Assembly: GCF_000224145.3 (NCBI RefSeq)
Contig: NC_020176.2
Location: 434,693-498,692, forward strand
From: Ciona intestinalis
Taxonomy: Eukaryota; Chordata; Ascidiacea; Phlebobranchia; Cionidae
Direction of reading: 5' to 3'
DNA: 64,000 nt
The notes below the pieces were generated by a model. That model ran no database searches and was not told where the DNA came from. It worked only from the letters and a program-made list of their open reading frames with translations. A program made the position numbers and the translations under genes. The stretch's first letter is position 1; every line of letters begins with the position of its first letter. This document shows positions 13,101-25,200 of the stretch, piece after piece.

Positions 13101-14190
13101 AAAGGTGTCCCATCTTTCCCCACTCTACTTTATATAACCTGAAAGATTTAGAGACCAAAGTTCCATGCTGCTGTGAGGGTAACGAAAACGAGAATTCCGT
13201 TGCTCAATTATAGACCGTGGGTATAGGACCATAGGCTATACCACTATACCGCGACAAACGCTGTATGAGACACCAGGAGGATATAGATTGTCAAATTAAT
13301 TTGTTTATTATGTGAAAGGCAAAGAAAACAGGAAGAACAGTTGAGTAGCAACACCATTGCCCTTGCGATACAGATAACAGAAGAGGCCGTTTAAAAAAAA
13401 AATATAACACTAAGACAGAAAAAGATGCTTTACGCTGAAGAGTGTCCCAATTCGCCAAACAGCCGGAAATATGTGGTTTCCGTCTTCACAGGAAGACACA
13501 AAATGTAAACATGCATAACAGCCGCGCAATTTTGAATACCTACGCAAACACTCTAATATTCAATCTTTATATGCATTAGGATTAGTTACGATAAACTATA
13601 TGGTTAAAGCCCAAAACACAGCCAACCGCTATACTGATGCTATCAATAATTGTTGACGTGGGTGGCTGGGCAAGACAACTGATATCAGTTGCTCCATTCC
13701 ATTGATTACATATATATATGTATGTCAACCGCAGGAAAAGCACATAGGGCACAAACTGTCGTAATTTATCACAAGATGTTTAGTACAGAACATTTATGTT
13801 ATCAGCGACTCGCCATGCGAGGATAAACAATTAATAGTTAAAAGAATATATATATAGTTCAATAAACGAACGTAACTTATTATATTATTACATTTGTGCG
13901 ACCCCACGAAGTTATAACACGTTTTTTATTTGGTACACTTCGTGCCCGGAGTTACACATACGCCCACTACCAAGGAATCGCGAAGAGCCTTGAACCCGAA
14001 CCTCTGGCTTACAGACAGGCGCGAATGCGATTACTCTTCTACCACGGCGAGTTACATTAATTCATTCAACACTCTGTTGTTAACTATGACATAGTTACCT
14101 GCTTAGGTGACCGTCTTTCCATTCTACTTCACAAACTTTACCGTCCAAGCTTATCTGCACTTTAGAAACTTTAAAATTAGGAACCGACAT
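7153..14190 (-). CDS. Gamma-butyrobetaine/trimethyllysine dioxygenase family protein
   Basis: Fe(II)/2-oxoglutarate hydroxylase of carnitine biosynthesis. Exons (5' to 3' on minus): 14190-14099, 12303-12170, 11575-11359, 10564-10528, 10294-10226, 10090-10043, 9598-9477, 8802-8658, 8174-8130, 8063-7935, 7709-7605, 7260-7153. They sum to 1251 nt, 416 residues, one open frame. The N-terminal zinc module shows Cys41-x-Cys43-x2-Cys46 with His91 at the spacing known from BBOX1. The catalytic domain shows HMD (His221, Asp223), GGDSQIVDMF, then distal His366 (NNRRMCHARTSF) and the 2OG-binding Arg378 (GGWRHLQ). Length fits BBOX1 (387) and TMLHE (421). The 10294-10226 acceptor and the donors at 10226 and 8658 are weak, and the 45-nt exon rests mainly on phase. 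Family is firm; which of the two substrates it uses is not decided. Confidence 0.88.
7375..7528 (+). mobile_element. tRNA-derived SINE, internally deleted copy
   Basis: It keeps the tRNA head (box A 'gtggcatagtggttagcgcg', box B 'gggtacaaggctc') and the tail ('gataacgactgtcgttttcc' to 'ataaagtaagttac'), but the ~140-bp middle is missing. It sits in an intron of the dioxygenase gene. Confidence 0.8.
8969..9268 (-). mobile_element. tRNA-derived SINE, near full length
   Basis: Reverse-oriented copy, about 300 bp. The head is at 9268 (ggcgccgtggcaaagtggtt on the minus strand), the 'cctgggcaaggcacttaacg'-type middle in the centre, and the tail at 8969. Intronic in the dioxygenase gene, in the same orientation as that gene. 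Confidence 0.85.
9633..9762 (+). mobile_element. SINE 3' fragment
   Basis: Only the tail half is present: 'cacccacaaagtaacatac', 'gataacgactgtcgttttcc', and a short 'cattcatt' run at the end. The 5' truncation is typical of retroposed copies. Confidence 0.75.
10721..11117 (+). mobile_element. tRNA-derived SINE interrupted by an assembly gap
   Basis: It has an intact tRNA head (box A 'gtggcacagtggttagcgcg', box B 'gggttcaaggctc') and the 'cttgggcaagacacttaacg' module, then the N-gap, then the body and a tail ending in four or more 'attc' units. Confidence 0.85.
10854..10943. other. Assembly gap (90 N)
   Basis: Run of N inside the SINE copy at 10721-11117. Confidence 0.99.
12644..12801. mobile_element. 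Short element with terminal inverted repeats (family 2), copy 1
   Basis: It starts AAGGTGGCTG with TGTACACAGTA shortly inside, and ends in the inverse, TACTGTGTACAGTCACCTT. The centre contains 'gttcgtccgttttgtctg' and 'gaacttggtaatgggtttgc'. It is non-coding, lies in the dioxygenase first intron, and matches the copy at 50817-50955. Confidence 0.75.
12966..13132 (+). mobile_element. MITE-like element, 5'-truncated copy
   Basis: It lacks the left terminal repeat and begins at 'ttagcacataat'. The right part, through 'aaaggtgtcccatc' and 'ccccactctact', is intact. First intron of the dioxygenase gene. Confidence 0.75.
13865..14055 (-). mobile_element. Decayed SINE copy
   Basis: Reverse-oriented, with remnants of the tail, middle and head (minus strand 'gccgtggtagaagagtaatc' and a box B-like 'ggttcaaggctc'). 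It is strongly diverged and ends ~45 bp from the first dioxygenase exon. Confidence 0.55.
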
Positions 14191-16291
14191 TATGTCACTT
14201 GAATCACCACCGCTTTCGTTGAAGCTACCGGTAAACGGTTTTATTTTACTCACGATAGCAAGATGCGCAGTGAAGTAATAAGCTATGTTTGTTATTGTTT
14301 ACATTTTTTTGGTTTATGGTTTCATTCGAATGTAATTTCCGTTTACTATTTCTTATTGTGACATATTTGTGCTAGTCCACAAGACCTGGTAAAAGCAAAA
14401 AAGGGGTGTATATATGAAATGGTATCTCGTGTTAAGGTGTTGGATTTGTCACAATTGGTTATTTTTTATTTTTTATTTCAAGTATGGTTTGAACGTAGCT
14501 TTAAACCTACGCGTTACCGCCATTGGGCATCGGCAGCCTTAACACGGGTATTCTGTTGCACACAAATATACCTCTTGCCTGCTATAGAAGCACTTGGTGA
14601 AACCAAATTTCGTGTTTTTAAAGACACATAGACCCACAAAATAGTGGTAGAGTCAAGCCTCGTACCTTAGTACTCTACTGTGTTAGGGTACCAGACTTGG
14701 TAAAAATTAGTATTCAAGGTTTTCTTTGTATTCAGGTATAAATCGCGGCGTTGAGGTCGAGTTTTGCGTATGAGTTATATTTCGGACAATCCGTATGGGC
14801 CACTGAGTCAATAGATCTTCGGCAACAATGGTGGTAGTGTGGGAGGTGCTCAAAAAGGGTATAGTTGATTGCTCACTACGGCGTGGACAGGCGCTTCCTA
14901 ACATACACAAACGAACAGGAAATTGTGACAGCTTACCAATTAAGTATAAGATGTATATATTTCGTCCGGTGGCGTCGCAAAGTGGTTAGCGGCCCTACCT
15001 CTGACCCAGAGGTAATGGGTTCAAGGCTCGTCGCTGCTACTATTGTGGGCGTGTGTGTCGTTGGGCAAGACACTTATCGGCAATTGCTTCAAACCAGTGG
15101 TCATTAATAGGTTTTCAAATTATCAGCCAAACATAAAAAAAATAAAAAAACAAAAACAAAATCACCCTCAAAGTAACATAGGCTAGGCCTACATGGTAAC
15201 TCGTAAGCTGGCACGAGGTGTATGAACACCCGTGTTATAACAATAGTTCACAACATGGTATATGGAAACTGAACAATTCTAAAGACTTCAGTAATTTTGG
15301 AACGAATTAAAGTTAAATCTACCGCTTTCACACGTCGACTGCTACAGTAGCATTGAGCCTCGAACCAGTGTAGCCTGCTTACGAGGCGAGAGATCAACAA
15401 CACATGTAACACTAGTATACTTTAATGATATGATACACATTATATAAAGTAAACTAGTTGTGATGCAAATCCGAATAAGTTTTTGTTTAATTTTAAATTT
15501 ATGCAGCCAACGAATGGGCATCCCAAAACGGGCACGTACTTAAATACGAAACTCGCTTATTTTGTAAAAAAAAAACGAACAGAGGATTGAAAAATTACAT
15601 ATATATAATAATAAATATTTTTTATAAGGATTTGTGATTGAATTACTTAAGATAAACGTTAAAATATAAATCGTGGTTTTAAATGTTATTTCGCGCCATC
15701 AAACACATTGGAGCAGCAGAGCTATTTATTAATTGCATAGTAACCAATCGATGAACGACGCTTTTTACGACAGCGTACGACGCGCTTTTTGTGGTTTGTT
15801 TATTCGAGTGTCATTGCATCGTAAGATATTGTTTGTGCTTTAATGTAAGATGAAAGTCCTAAATAGTCATAATGCGTTTAATAAAGCATGGATTTTGTAT
15901 AACGTTTATATTTAAATTGAAACGTAACTGTTAATTATTATAAAAAATATTGAAATGTTTTTTTTTGCGTAAGAAACACTAGCAAGCAGTTTAAAAGTAA
16001 GGCATATTATTTGCAATTTGCATTTGTTAAGTGAAATATTGTAAAAGTGATTCATATAACTCAGTATTGGCTACTGTACATTTGAGACTTTGTCACATTT
16101 CAGAATAGTTAAATTAACTGTATGCTTGTTTTTCGCATGCATTTTATTATTAAAACCTATTTTGTGGTAATCAGTTTCCTTTTATCAAAGGGCAAGGGAA
16201 GTCTGATTCCATGTGTGTGCAAGTGTAGAGGTTTATATTACACCATGTAAACTTATCTATCTAATTACTGCTCCACCAAAAGCATCCCATA
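14191..16291. other. Divergent intergenic region, dioxygenase / GAS2-like
   Basis: A 2.1-kb spacer between the starts of two divergent genes, which should hold both promoters. Apart from the SINE at 14965-15243 I see only AT-rich unique sequence. No TATA box or other motif stands out enough to call. Confidence 0.6.
14965..15243 (+). mobile_element. tRNA-derived SINE, near full length
   Basis: The head starts at 'cggtggcgtcgcaaagtggt', box B is 'gggttcaaggctc', and the 'tgggcaagacacttatcgg' middle and A-rich stretch follow. The tail stops at 'acccgtgttataac' without the final repeat. Upstream of the GAS2-like gene. Confidence 0.85.
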
Positions 16292-19200
16292 ATGATGGAC
16301 GGACCAAACTATTTGTTCCCTAACGATAACAGTCCTGGTCGGAAAGTAATCGGGCACGCGGCAAACCAAAGTATTCGTCCGTACAACACCAACCAGGAGT
16401 ATCTTTATGCTATGAGAGAGGACCTTGCAGACTGGTTTAAGGTATTTTCTATTCAGTTTGAAACTTTGAATGAATGGATAAATGTACCTTTCTTTATCCT
16501 CGTGTGGCCGGAAAATGTTTTTGAACTGTTGGCATTAGTGTACAATGTGTGACATAGCCAAATAAAAAGAAACAAGAAGGTGTTACATGGTAGTGGGTAG
16601 ATTTTTTACCTGCACCAGTATGCTTATATACCAGACTGCATAATATGGCAGTTGCTTGTCTTACTATACTTATTCATAAGTTTATGTATGCCAATGAGTT
16701 TTACAACATTTAAAATCTGAATAAAAGACACATTTTATTGTAGCTTGCCAATGTGCTTGCAAAATTTGCCATAAGTAACTGCCTCGCCTTATCTATTTCT
16801 TTATTACAAATGGCTTTTATATTTCCAGGGCCTTTATGCTGTTGAAATTAACGTGAACAACTTCTTTGAAATCCTTGAGACAGGGACGTTACTTTGTCAG
16901 CATGCTAATAACATTACTACATGCGCTGACTATATGATCAAACATAATGTGAAACTTAATCTACAAAATATCAACAAAGTGCCGAAGAAATTCATTGTTT
17001 TTAATCAGGTTTGTCGTTGGACTGGTTTGTATGTTTGTCTGTCTGTATTGGGTAATAGGCAAACACTTGCCTAAATTCCAGGTTTTATTGCATGCCACGA
17101 TGTGGGACCTAACTCTATTACAATATTATTAGTCTGTAAACTTGGGAGTGTAGCATGTAGATAAGGTATAAAAATCACTCTAATACAAACCGAGGACCAT
17201 GGGCAGATCTTTCATTTGGAGGGTTGACAATTGATGGCAAACTGAAACATGACCTGCAATGAACATGAAATAAGCACTCCTTGACCCCACCGATTTAAAT
17301 ACACCTAAAATTTAGAATTAAAATAATGGACCTCTATTTATGTCACTGTGCATGTTTTGTGTATTAGGAAAACTTCTCTTATCATATTAAATATAATATA
17401 GGCTATATATATAAATCTATATATATATATGTATATATATATAATTTCCCTTTATTTTTACCCAGGGTAAATATGTGCGTGCAAGCAGTTTCTTTGCACG
17501 CGACAATATTGCGAACTTTATCAACTGGTGTCGACATGAAATTGAAATTTCCGAAAGCGTTATGTTTGAGACGAATGATCTTGTGTTACGTCATAATGAA
17601 AAGAACGTTATTCTGTGTCTCTTGGAGGCAAGTTTGGGGTATTTTATGTATACCGTTTAGCTATATATATGGATTGGTCATAAAGAAATGTTGGGTGCTT
17701 GGGCTGTATTGAAATATGGTCTTGATGGTTGTATTGTTAACGTACAAAACCTAATTTTTTGCTTTCCAATTTTTCGGATGTTATTACAAAGTATTATTAT
17801 TAATAAATATATTTATATTTTTCTGACACTACTCAGTATTAAATTTCAATTTCCAGTTATTTTATATTTTTTGCTTTATTCACTTTAATATCTTACAAAC
17901 TAATCCTACCACGCAGGTTGCGAGAAGAGGAAGTAAATTTGGGGTTCCAGCTCCAGTCCTCGTCCAGATGGAAGAAGATATTGATAAAGAGATTGAACTT
18001 GAGAAAGAAGCAAAGAAGAACAATCGAAAACCACCCAACCCTCCTCAGCAGAAAGTTACGTGCGACTTTAAATCATTGGACGAAATGGTATGTTATTTAA
18101 AGTTTATTTTTTACTTTGTTTTATAAGTTTTGTACATAACATGTAACTTTTCATAGAGTTGCATTTTTTCATACTGTGATTAAATGTAACTTCATTTGTA
18201 AAAAGTTAGTTTTTTTCTATAGATAGGAAAAAATTCTGAACTTTCAAATAGTTCTGAAATTGTTCTGTTTTTATGCCTAATTTTTTGGACTATTAAAGTC
18301 TTTCATTTTGACATAAAATTAATTTTGTCAAAAAACATTTTTTTTGTTTTGACAAGACATTAATATTGTCCCCCACCATATGATTGTGTTACTTCACTTG
18401 CTTGTGTAATGCATATTTATTAGGTATTGATTTTATCATTAATTTGGTAGCAGATGTTCAATTGCTGTGGGACAGACACAAAACAATCTGTCACTTTCAC
18501 ACCAGACAACATAACAACTTAACAGTTTTCCTATTTATATTTAGACAAATATAATTTCCAAAATAAATATTGAAACAATTAAAAAATCCCCAAAAGTATA
18601 GATAAAGTTACAAGCATTAGAAATTTAAAAAAATTAAATTATTTAAGCTAAATTCATTCACAAGTATAGACCTAGCCAGCTAGTGTTATTGGGCTTTCAA
18701 TGTTTTATACATGAGCTTTTATAATACATATTTGGGCAATTTTGCTTTATTACACATGTCACATACAGTGTATCAGTATATAAACAATTATATATATTTG
18801 TTCAAATATTCAATTTCTTTTAATTCCAAAAAGTTTTTTAAGTTTTATGCTGCTATAAAATCAGTGTTTTGAACCATTGTTTTATATTTAAATTTTTAGA
18901 AAACATATTTTCTTTTATTACACATACAGTGTATAAACAATTGCGTGCAATTTCTTTTAATTTTAAAAAAACTCCAATATTTATACTCCTCCTATAAAGT
19001 CAGTGTTTTCAAAGCAGTTAGCTACTGTTGCACCAGTATTTAATGTTGCCCGTTAAATCAACATTCACGTTACTACACTGTTTGCCCACCGTCCGATCAA
19101 CCCTGGCCAGTTTCACTTGTTAACAGTTCGTACGTAGGGACAACGTGGAGTGTTTGTCTTCAACTTTATTTTCCCTTTGTTGAAAGCAAGGTTCCAAGTC

Positions 19201-22200
19201 TCAAAAAAACATTCTTTTCAAATGAGTTATTTGCTCCTGAGATTCTATTGTATAGTGACATCGTTATAGGCTTTGTTACTAAAATAACACGATACTTAGG
19301 TTTAGTGGTTATGGAACTTATTGCCTGCTTAGTCCTGTCTTTAAGAAATATTAAAATATTCACACACTTTTGTAATATTATTTTCCAAAAAGTTTTCTTC
19401 TGGCAAAAAATATGGGACCTTAATTTAAACAGTACAATGTTAACTTATACAGCAATCCTGGAAAATTATTGTTATAAATAAATTACAAAGCATCTCTTTG
19501 TATTAAACAAGCCTGAGTTAAATTAGTTGGTTTTTAATTATTTACACAGGTTGCACCATGGCTTATAATTAATGCAAACATTTTAATTACCAAATACACT
19601 GTTTAGTATTTAGTGGTAATTATTTAAACGGCTCTGTTCCGCAAGATATGTAATATGACACCAATTCGATTTCGATTATAACAAAACAACCAGCATTGTG
19701 TCACAATAGTAGTGTAATTGTTGTGTAGACAAGTGGCCTTCAACAGAATGTGACCTCTCTTATTCTTATAATATATTATCCTGTCTTTAACTCTGTAACA
19801 TAAACCACGTTGTCTCAGATCAATCTATTGTAACAACAACATGAACCCCTTGCCCATATCTATTATGTATATATGGTAGAAAAGTATCAAGAATCTATGA
19901 CATACACGCTATGCTGCAAAACTTGTATCGGCATATTTGTGAAGTGTGTCACTTCTTTCTTGTCCCAAAGTACAGACAAAATTGGTTATTGTTTAGTCTC
20001 TTTAGCATTTTTAGCTAAATTAATATCAGTATTGAGTGTTTATTATTATATAGATTTAATTAATTTTTTATCTCACTTTTATAACAGTAGAAAAAATAAA
20101 TTTACCAAAAATATGTATTTTAAAAAAAAAATAATGCCTAATACATTTTTGTTGCATAAACCAACCTTCAAGTACAAGTAAGAATTACTTAGTAATGTTG
20201 AACAAGATTATTCACAATCCGTTGTTCAAACTTGTTGTCCAATATTTGTTCACTCGTAACTTAAAACGCAAGTCAAACGAAAATTCCTATCCAAACATGA
20301 ATGTGCGTAAATTGCTTTGAAAGAATTTGTTCGTTTCTAACAACAAGGGATGCCTTGGTAATAACCACAACACAGGGCAACGGTATATAGGATATATCAT
20401 CCTGGCTAGAAATCTAGCTTCTGAATTATAGGAGTTTTTATACACAGTAACGCAGCGTAACACACTAACACTCATATTTTACCATTTTAAACATTGTTTG
20501 TTTTGTGATTTATACAAATTGTTGCATACATATACCTCAAGTGGTAGAATGGTGAATGCTCTTTAAATTTACACAAGTTTTCTTGTCAATGTTCCTTATG
20601 GTTTGTTAAAAATTAATAAAACTTTCAGGATATATTCTTACTAACAATATAAAAGGTATATATATATACCAGTGTTTCTTAACCTTGCATGGTTCGTGGC
20701 TCTTTTCAAAGACACTAAACACCTGTGCCACCGACACTATCAATAAAATAACCTACATTTTTAAAATATTTATACTTAGATATGTTATTTTATTTACTAC
20801 TTTGCAGCAATCAGTCTCTAAAACAAAAACAAGCACACTGTGACCCTCTGATAAACCATGCATTTGGATCTTCATATTTTGTCCTTGTACAACATATATT
20901 CGCATTATAAAAATGCCGACTTAAATGTGTTTTTTGTTTATTATTAAAAAATGTTAGCAACCGTGTTCTACAAATGTTCTGTTATGTTTTTATTAAAACT
21001 GTCCGGAAAATCTGTGTTTTATCTACTTAATGCTTGTTATGTTTCATACATAACAAAGTGATCAAAGATATGATGTTTATAAAACATTTTGAAACCGACC
21101 AGAAAAATTGTGTGTTATGCACCTAATGTTTGTTATTTCATTCCATCTTTTCTTACTAACCCCATCCTCCCCCAGGTTCAATACATTCTTGGCATGTGTA
21201 CTTGTCCAAGTCAGTTTCCAATGGTGAAGGTTGCAGATGGGAAATATAAAGTGGGGGACTCTGAAAGTCTCATCTTTATGAGGGTATGTTACAGTGGTTT
21301 ATATAAGTTACTTGTTAACATGGTTTAAATAAATCACTTGTTAATGTGGTATATATAAAGTACTTCAATAAAACTCTGTCAGTCTTTTTATAATTTTTTT
21401 CTTTATTTAAATGAATTAATTACTTTATATCTATATATAGATATATATATGGACTATATACAGAAATACAGTGATATTTCTGTTTCTTATATGAATTGCT
21501 TTACAAGTCTTAAAATGTAGTTATTGTTTGTGTATAGTCATCCTTTAATATTAATTATTAATACTAAGGTGCCTTAGCCAGTAATATAATATAGCTTAAA
21601 GTTTGTCATATTTAGTACTGAAACAGAATACTGATAAGACACGGTTTTGCCTTATATATGTGTAATAATTTTTTTAATTTTCTTGTGCCATTTATGACTG
21701 TTTTTAAAATACTCATTGGAAAAAATATCTGCAAGTTTTTCATGAGTATAACATTTACAATAATGGTAAACAACAAATACATTGATTGTCTAAAAAGTCA
21801 GCTGTGCATTTAATAAATTATAAACGAGTTACATTTATTCATTGAATATAAACCCAGATTCTGCGCCAACACGTGATGGTGCGGGTTGGTGGGGGTTGGG
21901 ATACATTGGAACATTACCTCAATAAGCATGACCCTTGTAGATGCATGCGGCATAGGACAGATAAGAAACTTTCACCCAGGTGACCATCTGTATATGAGCT
22001 GTATTTTATCTGTCAGTGTTTTTTAAGGCTAGACATCATTAACTTATGCGGTTAAGTGTCTACCATGAGAAAATAAATGTAATACACTGTTTCAATAAAT
22101 ATGGCCCATAAAAATAGTAATAAATCATTTTTCAAAATTAATATAAAGAGAAAAGAAGTCATGCAGGGTGGGGGAATATGGGACACCTTTTTATTTTATT

Positions 22201-25200
22201 TTTTCATCCCATTTAGTACTAAACAAAGAACATTGAAAGAATAATAAAATAGTTTCCTCACGACTCCCGTAAATCATTGTTTAAAACACGATCAGATATT
22301 TGGATATTATGTGGTAAAGGGACCTGTCTTCCACCATCTCACTATCCATGATAAAAACCCTTAAATATATTCAACCATCATAGACACAGTCGCACCCAAA
22401 GTACGCCAGCAACAGCAGTTCAACAACAACAACAACAGCAACAGCTTAGTGTTGCGAAACCACAACCCAGTGTTACTAAACAACCACAAACACCCAGGAA
22501 CCGACAATTGCTTGCATCTAAAAGACTCGCGCAAAGTAAGTGATGGAAGCTATGGAAATGTTTTTATGGATATCACAAATTTTGTGAGTTCAGTGATTAT
22601 CAATATGAGTTGTAGGTTATGTCGCATTTAGTCAAGGGAATTTTCGAACTAAATTTATTTGGGTGTTCCACTATTATTTTATAAATGTTAACTATACAAT
22701 ATAGAATAGGCTTCAAAAAGGCATAAAAAGGTTTTTATAACTTCAAAAATAACATAAAAATGTATAACTGTTATTTGCTTTGTAAGACAATATGGGTAGC
22801 ATTAATGAGAAGAGAAATACTTGTTAAAACCCCTGTTTTAACTCCCCACAAATCTTAGGTCACTCAAACCTGATGGATTTATCAAGCAATAGAAGCCAAA
22901 GCACAGTTCAACGAAGGTCTGTGAACCAACCAAGGCCATCATCCACCACTCCAAGGCAAAACAACAGAAAGTAAGATTTAGATTTTGATTAATGTGTTTA
23001 TATCTAGAATTACAACATATAGTAGGGTGGGGGAGACACCTTTAGCACCTAATATCCAAATATCCCCATAAACACTTGTGCTATAACGACTGTCGTTTTT
23101 CGGCCACGCTAGGATAAAGTAAGTTACCTTCATTTATTTATCCTGTTCAGGTTTTTAACCATTAACAACAGTTTATGAGATTCGTGAGGATATGGATACA
23201 GGTTTATAATCCTTTGAATTTTCTTTGTTTAAAATAAACTACAGTTTTTCCACTATTTTTATCAAATTTGCTTCAAGACAGTAAAAAATATCACATCAAA
23301 TATTTTACCATATTTCAGTACAGATTGTGGCTTGTACCAAATTTCCGCTTAAATCTAGTTACATCCACCCAAATCCTGTTAAATCTGGTTGTTTATTTTC
23401 ACCATATACAAATTCCTTAGATTAGTGTTTCACTGCTATCACTGTGGGTTTGGGTTAATTCAACGTTGGATTATTTAACCTTGGTAGAATTGAGGTTCCT
23501 CAAATGACATGTCACTCAGAAGTTTTATATAACTATAAACTTATTTCAATCAGATTATGTGAAAAGCTTGATGTGTGGTTTATTTAAAAGCTCTTACAAG
23601 AATAGACGTTTTGATTCGTTTAAATGCTTGATTTAATGAAACATAAATATCATACTTTTAATAATTTAATAATAATGATTTAATAAATGTCATATTAGCT
23701 TTTGTTCAATTTAAAAACCATTTTATTTCCTTTAAATGCCAAGTTTAGCCAAACATTAAAAACTCTAGTTCTTAATGTTCTTTATAAGAAATTTCTTAGA
23801 TGTAACTTTTATTTTGCTGGTAGCTTGACAAACAACCCATGTTATAAGCAGTTATTTGAATGTGGCAATTCACATGAATAATTTAACATTAAACATACAC
23901 AGTAGTATGAGCTCATTCACGCCAAGATCGTCCGAAGTATCACCAACACGTAGTGGAAGGACAAGCACACAAAACAACGATGTGTTTGCAAGGTAACTAA
24001 CCTTTACAAACTTTTTATTATTCTCAAGTTCCCAGCCGTTTTCAGCACACTTGATTTCTCGTTTTACTTGATGCACAACACATTTTAAATTTTATAACTT
24101 TTCCTAAATTAACAAAACTTTTCATAAACTAATGTAAAAGTGATGGACACTGTAGGCATTTATTCATATAACAAGGAAAAGGTATTTTTGACCATTTATG
24201 TTTTAAACCTAATTGTAAACCTAACTGTTGTAAATTGTGTGATAATTGTAGCAGTGAAATATCAACAGTTCAAAATCCACCTAGTTTTTTATTTTTTAAT
24301 AAAACATACCTTTTAGACTAAGTCGCCCCAAAAGTACCCCCCCCATACAACGTGAGTCGCGTACGCACACAAATGATCAACTGATGGTACAAAGGAATAA
24401 AACAGGGACTCATAAAGTGAAGAGAACCTCAGACAGCAGGTTGGTATCTTAATTATGGAGATTTGAATATTTTTAGAGATTAATGTTGCACACATATTGA
24501 AATATTGAACAAAGCAAAACATTAAGCCTATTCTATTCTTTGTGGGTAAGATCCCACAGCGTGGCACACCATGAGACTTAGCATTTAGGCCAGGATTGGC
24601 CCATTACCCCAACACCCAGGGTGCTACCGCATGGACCTTACCAGTTTTCAGACCCTGTCAGAGCTGTTGCTTTCCCGAAATGGATTGGAGATACTCCTTG
24701 ACAGCTCATCCAAAAATAGATCCTCTGGAAAAAAGTGTAACACAAGGCTCCTATATAACTATTAACTTATTAGTTATAGTTATATATAACTATATAACTA
24801 TAACTAACTATTTTACATTTTTCCAACAGCCCAAAATCTCCACCTTCTGCATTCAATGGCTCAAGAACCGATCGTCCGGTGAGTCTTTGGTTTGGCTTAG
24901 AGTTGCCACATATGTTATGTTGATTATATTATTTCCATGTTTGTTTACAGAAGTCCACAGTATCCACACCTCGTACATCGAGGGTAAACAGAAGTTCAAT
25001 AATGAAGGATAATTCACCTAATCAGAGGAACTCAGGTTCATTAATATTACTAGCATAACTTACTTTGCTATGACAGTGGTCTGGTGGCAACTTATAGAGT
25101 TATACTACACCAAACTGCACCACACACTAATATAGCGTGGCTTTATAGGCCTTTATTGAACTTATATTTTCCAACATGGTTAAAAAACTCTACTTGTTAT

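Noticed and set aside
19873..20181. 102-codon plus-strand frame in the large GAS2-like intron
   Set aside because: Phe/Tyr/Lys/Ile-rich as expected from AT-rich DNA, no splice signals in phase, no family resemblance.
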